A stretch of DNA of 64,000 nt, taken from Nocardiopsis sinuspersici (GTDB taxonomy: Bacteria; Actinomycetota; Actinomycetes; Streptosporangiales; Streptosporangiaceae). The stretch covers positions 456,775-520,774 of the forward strand of contig VWVT01000003.1 of the NCBI GenBank assembly GCA_008638415.1. The letters are read 5' to 3'. A program made the translations under genes and the position numbers. Positions 57,570-64,000 of the stretch are shown here, in pieces; within the stretch, counting starts at the first letter, position 1; each line of letters begins with the position of its first letter. The notes beneath the pieces are model-generated. The model had not been told where the DNA came from. It saw only the letters and a program-made list of their open reading frames with translations, and searched no databases.

Positions 57570-58523
57570 TTACCCCTGCCAGTCCATGTTGACGACCCCG
57601 CTGAGCGTGGCGTACCCCGCCCGCTGGAAGGCCCGCGCCATCGGCATGTTGCCCTTGTCGGTGGCGGCACGGACGCGCTCGACGCCCTCCTCGGCCAGGA
57701 CACGGGTGCCCTCGGCGAGGATGTCGTCGACGTACCCGTTCCCGCGGTGCTCGGGCAGCACCGCGATGTAGCCGATCATCGGGTGGTAGTCGTTGCGCGC
57801 GGGCAGCACGAACCCGACCGGTTCGCCGTCCGGCAGCGTCGCGATCCGCCACCACTCCCGGGGCGTCGTGTACCGCTCGAACTCGTCGGCGTAGTTCTCG
57901 GCGGCCACCTGCTCCGCCGTGCTGTGCCCGAGGTCGGCGCGGTCGTGGGCGTCCAGGGTCCCCTCCAGCGCCCGGACCATCAGGCCGAGGATCTCCTCCT
58001 CGTCCCGGATCGGCCGGAACCGGAGGCGGTCGCCCGGTCGGGGAGCCGTGCCGCCGGGGGTCCACTCGAAGCGCAGGCGCTCCACGAGCAGTGATCCGCC
58101 GTTGCGCTCGACGGCGGCCATACGCTCCTCCACGGCGCGCCGGTCCCGGGGGTCCCGCCGCCAGCCGGCCGGGACGAAGCGCAGGTACTCGGGCGGGGTC
58201 CCTCCCCCGGGCAGGGTCGCCGCCGAGGCGGTGCGCAGCAGGTGCTCGGCGGTCTCCACGCGGTCGACGTCGTCGGCCGCGTCGTCCACGTCGAGGACGT
58301 CCAGCAGGAGGGGGGCGACATCGCTGTTGCGGCACCACCAGGACAGGCGGGCCAGGAGGCGGTCACCGTCCAGGGCGACCCACATCCAGGAGGGGTGGCG
58401 GCGGCCCTCGGCGAGGTCGGCGCCGATCTCGAAGTTCTGGACGTAGGGGAGCCGGTTGAACAGGTCCAGCTCCTCCGGTCCGGTGATCGGACGGATGGTC
58501 AGGGCATGCGTTGCTACGGTCAA
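57570..58523 (-). CDS. GNAT family N-acetyltransferase, double-domain size
   Basis: 317 aa. A degenerate N-terminal half (~1-145) precedes a clear GNAT domain with IGYIAVLPEHRGNGYVDDIL (R-x-x-G-x-G/A acetyl-CoA loop, near 245) and ..NMPMARAFQRAGY... Substrate unknown. Starts TTG 58523 after AAGGTG. A 17-codon frame with a strong ribosome site lies 40 bp upstream on the same strand. Confidence 0.85.
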   Translation of the reverse strand: MTVATHALTIRPITGPEELDLFNRLPYVQNFEIGADLAEGRRHPSWMWVALDGDRLLARLSWWCRNSDVAPLLLDVLDVDDAADDVDRVETAEHLLRTASAATLPGGGTPPEYLRFVPAGWRRDPRDRRAVEERMAAVERNGGSLLVERLRFEWTPGGTAPRPGDRLRFRPIRDEEEILGLMVRALEGTLDAHDRADLGHSTAEQVAAENYADEFERYTTPREWWRIATLPDGEPVGFVLPARNDYHPMIGYIAVLPEHRGNGYVDDILAEGTRVLAEEGVERVRAATDKGNMPMARAFQRAGYATLSGVVNMDWQG

Positions 58524-58562
58524 GCGACACCTTCGGTGTGTGTGCGCCCGCCCGATCCGGGG

Positions 58563-58616
58563 TCAGCTGTCGAGGATGCCCCGGGAGGACACGAGCGCGG
58601 TGAATGCGGTGAACAC
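58563..58616 (-). CDS. 17-aa leader-like reading frame upstream of GNAT gene
   Basis: GTG at 58616 follows a near-perfect AAAGGAGG with seven-base spacing and encodes MFTAFTALVSSRGILDS, then TGA at 58563-58565. The ribosome site is stronger than that of the GNAT gene 40 bp downstream, so it may be a leader peptide controlling it. No Trp/Cys/His run indicates which signal. No homologue recognised with confidence. Confidence 0.45.
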   Translation of the reverse strand: MFTAFTALVSSRGILDS

Positions 58617-58724
58617 GGCTCAGCCTCCTTTCGTCGTCGCGGCCCCGGTACCGCTGTGGTCGGGGCACGGTCAGTTGTAGCGGTGCCCGCGCCGGCGGCG
58701 CAAGCCCTTTTCCCGCGCCTCCTC

Positions 58725-60035
58725 TCAGGCGCGGTCCGCAGCGTCGGTGCCCTCACCCGCTCTGGTCTGCGCGGACCGTCCGTTTCCGGGGTCCGCCTCG
58801 GGCCGGGTGGACCTCCCGGTCCCGTCGCCCGCGTCCGCGTTCCGTCCGTGCCGTGACCGGCGCCAGGAACGTGTCACCGCCAGGGTCAGCGCTCCCGCGA
58901 GCAGCCCCCAGAAGGCCGAGCCCACCCCCAGCAGGGTGAACCCCGAGGCCGTGGCCAGGAAGGTCACCACCGCCGCCTCCCGGGAGCGTTCGTCCCCCAG
59001 GGCGGAGGCCAGCGATCCCCCGATGGTGCCGAGCAGACCCAGCCCGGCGATGCCCAGGATCAGCGGCGGCGGCAGCGCGGCCAGCAGGGACGCCACCGTC
59101 GCCCCGAAGATCCCCACACCCAGGTAGAAGACGCCCGCCCACACCCCCGCCAGGTAGCGGCGCTCCCGGTCCGGATGCGCCTGCGGACCGGTACAGATGG
59201 CGGCGGTGATCGCGGCCAGGTTCATCCCGAAGCACCCGAACGGGGCCAGCACGAGGTTGGTCGCCCCGGTCCACCCGATCACCGGAGAGACCGGTACCCG
59301 GTAGCCGTCGCCCCGCAGCACCGCCACCCCCGGCAGGTTCTGCGAGGCCATGGTCACCACGAACAGCGGTACGCCCACACTCACCAGTACCTGCCAGGAG
59401 AACTCGGGCGCCACGAACACCGGCCTGGCCAGCGACGGGGACACCCCGCCCAGGTCCAGCGTCCCCCGTACCGCCGCGGCGGCCCCGCCCGCGACCAGGG
59501 ACAGGATGACCGCGTAGCGCGGCAGCCACCGGCGGCACAGCAGGTACACCGCGAACATGGCGAACACGACAGCGAAGTCGTCCTCCATGCTCGTGAACAG
59601 GCCCATCCCGAACTGGAGCAGCACACCGGCCAGCAGCCCCGCCGCGAGCGGAACCGGTACGCGGTCCATGACCCTCTCGAACCACCCGGTGACACCGCTC
59701 AGCGTGATCAGCGCCGCCGAGAACAGGAACGCGCCCACGGCCTGCGCCATCGTGACCCCGTCCAGGCCCACCGCCAGCAGCGCGGCACCCGGCGTGGACC
59801 AGGCGGTCACCACCGGCGCCCGGTGGCGCAGGGACAGGCCCACACAGGTCACGGCCATGCCCACGCCCAGGGCCAGCATCCACGAGGCGATCTGGCCGGA
59901 GGAGGCTCCGGCCGCCTCGGCGGCCGTGAACACGATCGCCGCCGAACTGGTCACGCCGACCAGGACGGCGATCAGACCGGCGGCGACCGCGGGCGCGGGG
60001 GCGACGAGACCGACATGGCGGACGAGGGTTCTCAT
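58725..60035 (-). CDS. BenE family benzoate/H+ symporter-like transporter
   Basis: 436-aa carrier of the BenE family (UraA-like 14-helix fold). ..PVVTAWSTPGAALLA.. near residue 75, ..FVVTMASQNLPGVAVLRGDGY.. near 235 and ..LAPFGCFGMNLAAITAAICTG near 275 are the family's conserved parts. No benzoate degradation genes are near, so the substrate may be another aromatic acid. ATG 60035; Gly/Asp/Arg-rich C-terminal tail of about 45 residues. Confidence 0.9.
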   Translation of the reverse strand: MRTLVRHVGLVAPAPAVAAGLIAVLVGVTSSAAIVFTAAEAAGASSGQIASWMLALGVGMAVTCVGLSLRHRAPVVTAWSTPGAALLAVGLDGVTMAQAVGAFLFSAALITLSGVTGWFERVMDRVPVPLAAGLLAGVLLQFGMGLFTSMEDDFAVVFAMFAVYLLCRRWLPRYAVILSLVAGGAAAAVRGTLDLGGVSPSLARPVFVAPEFSWQVLVSVGVPLFVVTMASQNLPGVAVLRGDGYRVPVSPVIGWTGATNLVLAPFGCFGMNLAAITAAICTGPQAHPDRERRYLAGVWAGVFYLGVGIFGATVASLLAALPPPLILGIAGLGLLGTIGGSLASALGDERSREAAVVTFLATASGFTLLGVGSAFWGLLAGALTLAVTRSWRRSRHGRNADAGDGTGRSTRPEADPGNGRSAQTRAGEGTDAADRA

Positions 60036-60132
60036 GGTGCGCCATTCTCGCGCGCCACCGAAGCCGCGCCGGCGCCGGGGGAGGGAGAACCGCTGGTCCC
60101 GCCGCCCCGTCCGGGGCCGCCCGCCTCGGCGG

Positions 60133-60504
60133 TCAGGACTCGGCGCAGACCCGCTGGACGACCTCGAAGCCCCAGATCTCGCTGTTGCTCGCGGCCGGGC
60201 CGCCGTGGCCGTGCCCGGCCGGCGCACCCTCCCTCCGGCCGCCCTCCTCCCGGGCGTCCGCGGCGGCCTGGGCGTGCCCCTGCCGGAACGCCTGGCCGTT
60301 CACCCAGTTCTGGAAGTCCTCCTCGGACCGCCACCGGGTGTACACCAGGTACTTGTCGGTGCCCTCGACCGGGCGCAGCAGTTGGAACTCCTCGAACCCG
60401 GGCTGGTCCTCCACAAGCCCGGCCCGCTTGGAGAAACGCTCCTCCAGGGTGGCCCCGGCGCCCTCGGGGACGGTCAGGACGTTGAACTTGACGACACTGC
60501 TCAC
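60133..60504 (-). CDS. MhuD-like heme-degrading monooxygenase (ABM domain)
   Basis: 123-aa ferredoxin-like ABM domain. It aligns closely to mycobacterial MhuD: Asn8, Arg27, ..QLLRPV.. at 41-46 and Trp67 match MhuD Asn7, Arg26 and Trp66. The heme-ligand His75 aligns to Gly76, with His77 one residue later. About 20 extra residues (Arg/Gly-rich, with HGHGG) separate this from the last strand. Likely releases iron from heme. GTG 60504 behind AGAGG. Confidence 0.82.
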   Translation of the reverse strand: MSSVVKFNVLTVPEGAGATLEERFSKRAGLVEDQPGFEEFQLLRPVEGTDKYLVYTRWRSEEDFQNWVNGQAFRQGHAQAAADAREEGGRREGAPAGHGHGGPAASNSEIWGFEVVQRVCAES

Positions 60505-60624
60505 GCGGCACCTCTCTCGGTTGTCTGCCGGTCTCCCGCCCGACCTGGGACGTGTTCCTCTGAAGCTCCGCTGCGCTTCGCTTCGTGCTCGGACGCCGAA
60601 GGTACGGGAGCCCTCGGCCTCTAC

Positions 60625-60735
60625 GGTGCGCCCGCTCCTGCCTCACGGGCGCACCCGCGGGACCTGGCGGAACCCCGTCGGAGCCCCCGCCATCTCCGAT
60701 GGCACAGGACCTGGTCCACCGAACAGACCCTAGGA
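60625..60735. repeat. dispersed repeat C, copy 2, with hairpin
   Basis: GGTGCGCCCG (60625-60634) pairs perfectly with CGGGCGCACC (60646-60655); from 60642 on, the sequence matches positions 1-80. It lies beyond the 3' end of the VOC gene on the minus strand, the same relation copy 1 has to hsp20. The gap 60505-60827 otherwise shows no gene. Confidence 0.6.
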
Positions 60736-60827
60736 CAACCTCCGCCGGCGCCCGCGCCGCCCCGCCCGCTTCGGCGGCCCCCGTCCCTCCCGGGGCCGTG
60801 GCACGGCCGGACCCGGGAGGCGCCTCC

Positions 60828-61259
60828 TCAACCGAAGACGACCCTCCCGGTGTCGTCCACGTGCCAGCCCGGGTTGTGCGCGATCTCCCACACCACCCCG
60901 TTCGGGTCCTCCACGTGGGCGTGGAAGATTCCGCCGAACTCGCCCTGCTGCGGAGCCTTGAGCACCTTCGCGCCCGCTCTGGCCATCGCGTCGACGGTCC
61001 ACTCGACCTCCTCGGGGCCGTCGACGTTGTGCGACAGGGTCATCCCCGACGCCCCGGCCGTACCGGACGGACGCCCCAGGTCCCGGTCGAACTTCTCCGC
61101 GTCGAACAGGCCCAGGACCAGCCCCGGGGCGATCTGGAAGAAGATGATCTCCCCCGGAACGTCCATGAGCGGTTCCCAGCCGAGCCCGTCGCGGTAGAAA
61201 CCCCGGGCCGCGTCCAGGTCGGCGGTCGCGAGCGTGACGAAGTGGGCCTGCTGTTTCAC
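60828..61259 (-). CDS. VOC family protein (glyoxalase/dioxygenase fold)
   Basis: 143-aa vicinal-oxygen-chelate protein of two beta-alpha-beta3 modules. ..[21 protein letters not shown].. opens the fold and ..[22 protein letters not shown] closes it, with Glu in VWEIA a metal-ligand candidate. Similar to bleomycin-resistance/glyoxalase-like proteins of unknown substrate. GTG 61259 behind GGAGGA is chosen over a GTG at 61286. Confidence 0.87.
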   Translation of the reverse strand: MKQQAHFVTLATADLDAARGFYRDGLGWEPLMDVPGEIIFFQIAPGLVLGLFDAEKFDRDLGRPSGTAGASGMTLSHNVDGPEEVEWTVDAMARAGAKVLKAPQQGEFGGIFHAHVEDPNGVVWEIAHNPGWHVDDTGRVVFG

Positions 61260-61348
61260 GGTGTCCTCCAGTGGTCGGTCGGTCACCTCCGCATCCTGCC
61301 GGAGGGAGGCGACCTTCCGCGGAAGCACCGCCGTACACGCCCGGTCCG

Positions 61349-62158
61349 CTAGCGCAGTCCGTGCCTGCGGGCGACCAGCTTCAGGACGGCCGAACGCGGG
61401 AACAGCCGCCGCAGCGCGAACACCACCGGGGCGTTGCTGCCCACCGCGTAGAACGGCCTGGGCGGGTCGGCCTCGACCGCGCGCACGACCGTGCGGGCCA
61501 CCGTTCCCGCCGAGATCCCCCCGGCCTCGTTGGCGTTGAGCGCGTCGAGCATGGTGTGGTACTCGTCCGTGTACGGCGAGCCGTCCCCCAGGTACTGGGT
61601 CCGCCGTTCGCTGATACCGGTGTTGACCGATCCCGGCTCCACCGTGGCCACCCCCACGCCGTACGGGGACACCTCGCGGCGCAACGCGTCGGCGAACCCC
61701 TTGAGCGCCGCCTTGGAGGCCACGTACGACGACCGGTAGGCCAGCGGGAAGCTCGCCAGCATCGACCCCACCATCACCACCCGTCCGTACCGGCGGGCGC
61801 GCATGCCCGGAAGCAGCAGCTGGGTGAGCCGCACCGCGCCGAACACGTTGACCTGGAACAACCGCTCCACGGCGTCCGCGGGCAGTTCCTCGAACGGTCC
61901 GCTCTGACTCTCGCCGGCGTTGTTGACCAGTACGTCCACGTCGCCGACGGCGCCGGCGCACGCCTCCACGGACGCCCCGTCGGCCAGGTCCAGGGACAGG
62001 TACTCCACCCCCGGGACCGGATCGGCCACCGACTCCGGCTTACGGCTGGTCCCGTACACGCGGTAGCCGCGCCGGACGAGCTCGGCGGCCACGGCCGCGC
62101 CGATACCCGACGACGCGCCCGTGACGAGCGCGGTCCGCCGTGCGGTGGGACTGTTCAT
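61349..62158 (-). CDS. SDR family oxidoreductase
   Basis: 269-aa classical short-chain dehydrogenase. NAD(P) motif TGASSGIG at residues 14-21, N-N-A-G near 85, catalytic Ser in VGSMLA and Y-x-x-x-K in [13 protein letters not shown] near 145-153. The long C-terminal part (..[16 protein letters not shown]..) and basic end resemble retinol-dehydrogenase-like SDRs. ATG 62158 after GAAGGAAA. Downstream of the MTOX-like gene by 122 bp on the same strand. Confidence 0.9.
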   Translation of the reverse strand: MNSPTARRTALVTGASSGIGAAVAAELVRRGYRVYGTSRKPESVADPVPGVEYLSLDLADGASVEACAGAVGDVDVLVNNAGESQSGPFEELPADAVERLFQVNVFGAVRLTQLLLPGMRARRYGRVVMVGSMLASFPLAYRSSYVASKAALKGFADALRREVSPYGVGVATVEPGSVNTGISERRTQYLGDGSPYTDEYHTMLDALNANEAGGISAGTVARTVVRAVEADPPRPFYAVGSNAPVVFALRRLFPRSAVLKLVARRHGLR

Positions 62159-62280
62159 GGGTTTCCTTCCGGCAGGGGAGACAGGGGGACACGCTCGCGC
62201 CGCGCGTGTGAGCGATGATCGCACGCGGCCCGGCGCCGGAGGGCACCGTCCCCGGGAGCCGCCGCCGACGCCCGGTCCGG

Positions 62281-63456
62281 TCAGTCCCAGCGGTGGGGGT
62301 CGAACATGTCGATCAGCAGGTCCGTGCGCCCGTCCCGGGCGAGGTCGGCCAGAGCCGCCCCGACGGCCGAGGCGAACTTGTAGCCGTGCCCGGAGAAGCC
62401 TCCCGCCAACACCAGCCCGGGCAGCTCCCGGAGGTGTCCGATGAGGAAGTGCTCGTCGACGGTCATCGTGTACATGCACGCCACCATGCGCTCGGGGAGC
62501 GCGGAGACACCGCGCAGACCCGCGGCCAGCGCGCCGAGCCGTCTGGCGTCGGCGGCGTCGGGTGCCCTGGGCCCCGTGTCGGGGTCGACCGGCTCACCCC
62601 ACTGCGCGCCCTCGGTCCTGTTCCCCGCGGCCTCGGCGTGCACGCCGATCTTGACGGTCCGGCCGCCGTCCATGCTGGGAAAGCCGTACCACGTGCAGTC
62701 GGCCGCGTCCCGGGCGAACACCGGCCCGCGCGCGTGGGGGGACGGGACGCCCGTGGTGCGGAACCAGCCCAGCACCCGGCGCTCGACCCTCAGGCCGCCG
62801 CCCGGCTTCGCCGCCTCGGGTACCAGCCGCGGCAGCCAGGATCCGGCGGTGACGACCACCCGGCGGGCACGGATCTCGGTGCCGTCGCCCAGCAGCACGC
62901 GGGGACAGTCCGGATCCGGTACGACCCTGGCCGCCCTGGTCCCGGTGAGCACCCGCGCGCCCGCCTCCCCGGCGAGGCGCACGGCCGCCCGGATCGCGGC
63001 CTCGGGCAGGACCACGCCCGCCTCCTCCTCGAAGACCCCCACCTCGCCCGGGCCCACCGCGTGCTGGGGGAAGCGCTCGACCGTCTGCTCGTGGGAGAGC
63101 AACTGGTAGGGGAGACCGTGGTGCTCGGCGGCGTCGACCGATCCGGTGACGGCGGAGCTGTCGGGGGCGCCGAGCATCAGCGCGCCGGTGGGTACCACCA
63201 GGCGTGTCCCGGAGGCCTCCTCCAGTTCCGACCACGCGTGCCAGGCCGCCTTGACGAGGGGCACGTATCCGGCGCCCTCCATGTAGGCGGTGCGGATGAT
63301 GCGGGACTCGCCGTGGCTGGAACCGCGGTCGTGCCCGGGGACGAACTGCTCGATCCCGACCGCGTCCACTCCGCGTCGTGCCAGGCGCCACAGGGCCTGC
63401 GCCCCCATGGCTCCCAGTCCGACCACGACGGTGTCGGTCTCCACCCGCTCCGCCAC
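62281..63456 (-). CDS. FAD-dependent oxidase, sarcosine/N-methyltryptophan oxidase (MSOX/MTOX) type
   Basis: 391-aa flavoprotein oxidising N-methyl amino acids to formaldehyde, amino acid and H2O2. FAD motif VVVGLGAMGAQALWRLARRG at ~9-28; SHGESRIIR binds the flavin; Cys327 in ACMYTMTVDEHF matches the covalent 8-alpha-cysteinyl-FAD site; GGFSGHGYKF near 350 is conserved. GTG 63456 behind GGGGAG is chosen, as upstream residues are Gly/Pro-rich. The true substrate may be sarcosine, pipecolate or N-methyltryptophan. Confidence 0.9.
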   Translation of the reverse strand: MAERVETDTVVVGLGAMGAQALWRLARRGVDAVGIEQFVPGHDRGSSHGESRIIRTAYMEGAGYVPLVKAAWHAWSELEEASGTRLVVPTGALMLGAPDSSAVTGSVDAAEHHGLPYQLLSHEQTVERFPQHAVGPGEVGVFEEEAGVVLPEAAIRAAVRLAGEAGARVLTGTRAARVVPDPDCPRVLLGDGTEIRARRVVVTAGSWLPRLVPEAAKPGGGLRVERRVLGWFRTTGVPSPHARGPVFARDAADCTWYGFPSMDGGRTVKIGVHAEAAGNRTEGAQWGEPVDPDTGPRAPDAADARRLGALAAGLRGVSALPERMVACMYTMTVDEHFLIGHLRELPGLVLAGGFSGHGYKFASAVGAALADLARDGRTDLLIDMFDPHRWD

Positions 63457-63531
63457 GTGTCCGCTCCCCACGGTCGTACCAGGCCCCCGCTCCGAAGGTC
63501 CGGGGCCATGATCGCAGGCCACGCACATGGC

Positions 63532-63567
63532 GGGCGCCCGCCCACCCCGGGAGGTGGACGGGCGCCC
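63532..63567 (-). terminator. terminator after GH6 gene
   Basis: GGGCGCCCG-C-CCACC (63532-63546) pairs with GGTGG-A-CGGGCGCCC (63553-63567), one mismatch, 6-base loop, starting 36 bp past the GH6 stop. Confidence 0.75.
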
Positions 63568-63602
63568 TGTCTCGGAAGGAGCCGAGAATGGGGGGTGGGG
63601 AA

Positions 63603-64000
63603 TTACTGGATGGGCGGGTGGGCGTTGGCCAAGAGCTCCTGGAACTGCTCGGAGAACCAGTGACCCGACACCGGAGCGTTGGGCAGGGCCCCGCTCAGGT
63701 TGTTGCCGTTGCGCGGGTTGCCCTCATAGGTGGGATCGCACATCCGGTCGAAGCCCTTGCCCTCGTCGTTGGGGATCTCCTCACTGGACCCGTCCGACTC
63801 ACCCGGCGGCTTCATCCACACATAGGCGTCGATGCCCGGCTCGGGCGCGGCCTGGGGACGCTCCCCCAACCCGGCGCCGGCCTGGTTGCACCAGTTGCCC
63901 GACTGGATCCGGCGGTCATAGCGGCCCCCGTCCACGTAGGCGTCCACACTCGTGGTCGGCCCCGGCCCGTCCGGGCGGTCCGGCCCGCCCCACCCGTTGC
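63603..64000 (-). CDS. GH6 family cellulase/cellobiohydrolase, C-terminal part (runs off window)
   Basis: Only the last 131 codons are present; the frame is open to the window edge. NGWGGPDRPDGPGPTT, RYDRRIQSGNWCNQAGAG, PGIDAYVWMKPPGESDG, MCDPTY and SGALPNAPVSGHWFSEQF are the well-conserved C-terminal part of GH6 catalytic domains, in which the two cysteines form a disulfide. The enzyme is expected to be secreted. No binding module follows, so any CBM would be N-terminal, outside the window. Confidence 0.9.
   Translation of the reverse strand, partial: NGWGGPDRPDGPGPTTSVDAYVDGGRYDRRIQSGNWCNQAGAGLGERPQAAPEPGIDAYVWMKPPGESDGSSEEIPNDEGKGFDRMCDPTYEGNPRNGNNLSGALPNAPVSGHWFSEQFQELLANAHPPIQ

Overview
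The window is high-GC DNA with near-universal G/C third codon positions, frequent GTG/TTG starts, AGGAGG-type ribosome binding sites and many ATGA/GTGA gene overlaps. Together with an isorenieratene-type carotenoid cluster, F420-type and MhuD-like enzymes and a GH6 cellulase, this points to a filamentous actinomycete; Nocardiopsis or a close relative is my guess from overall resemblance and cannot be proven here. About 60 protein genes are supported. I saw no rRNA, tRNA, CRISPR array, transposase, integrase or phage gene.

Region by region. 81-2212: Hsp20 chaperone and a first BCCT osmolyte transporter. 2399-11782: carotenoid locus, with a MarR regulator divergent from crtE-crtI-crtB-Rieske, then crtU and crtT on the opposite strand, then crtY; the expected end product is isorenieratene. 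11856-17780: SDR-DUF2867 protein preceded by a coupled 30-aa reading frame, MmpL-type exporter, class IV aminotransferase, MurG-like glycosyltransferase. 18081-23614: 5-oxoproline locus with a GntR regulator divergent from an NRAMP-fold transporter that lacks the metal motifs, then pxpA, pxpB, pxpC and a DUF1445 protein. 23688-30901: DUF892 protein, VWA protein plus membrane partner, GlxA-type regulator divergent from an MFS transporter, small membrane protein, BASS/Acr3-type carrier.

31236-42334: a glycan-uptake divergon. TetR, GH3 and GH1 genes run left; a peptide-type (SBP family 5) ABC importer and a GH20 hexosaminidase run right. All three hydrolases lack signal peptides, so the likely logic is import of beta-linked oligosaccharides followed by cytoplasmic hydrolysis. 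Related ~105-bp repeats sit at both ends. 42522-53156: mostly single metabolic and regulatory genes, often in regulator/target divergent pairs (NmrA/AraC, LysR/quinone-oxidoreductase-like). 53483-63456: second BCCT transporter, nucleotidyltransferase, TetR with an orphan sensor-type membrane domain, GNAT enzyme behind a 17-codon reading frame, BenE transporter, MhuD-like heme monooxygenase, VOC, SDR and MTOX-like flavoenzyme. 63603-64000 is the 3' end of a GH6 cellulase that runs off the window.

The less ordinary material is in non-coding and small elements: a probable ATC start codon, dispersed hairpin repeats used as gene-end elements, a 52-bp perfect palindrome, several clean operator palindromes, probable leaderless genes and two short coupled or leader-like reading frames. 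No clearly unprecedented multi-gene system was found; the NRAMP-like transporter in the oxoproline operon and the oligosaccharide divergon are the most testable functional ideas.
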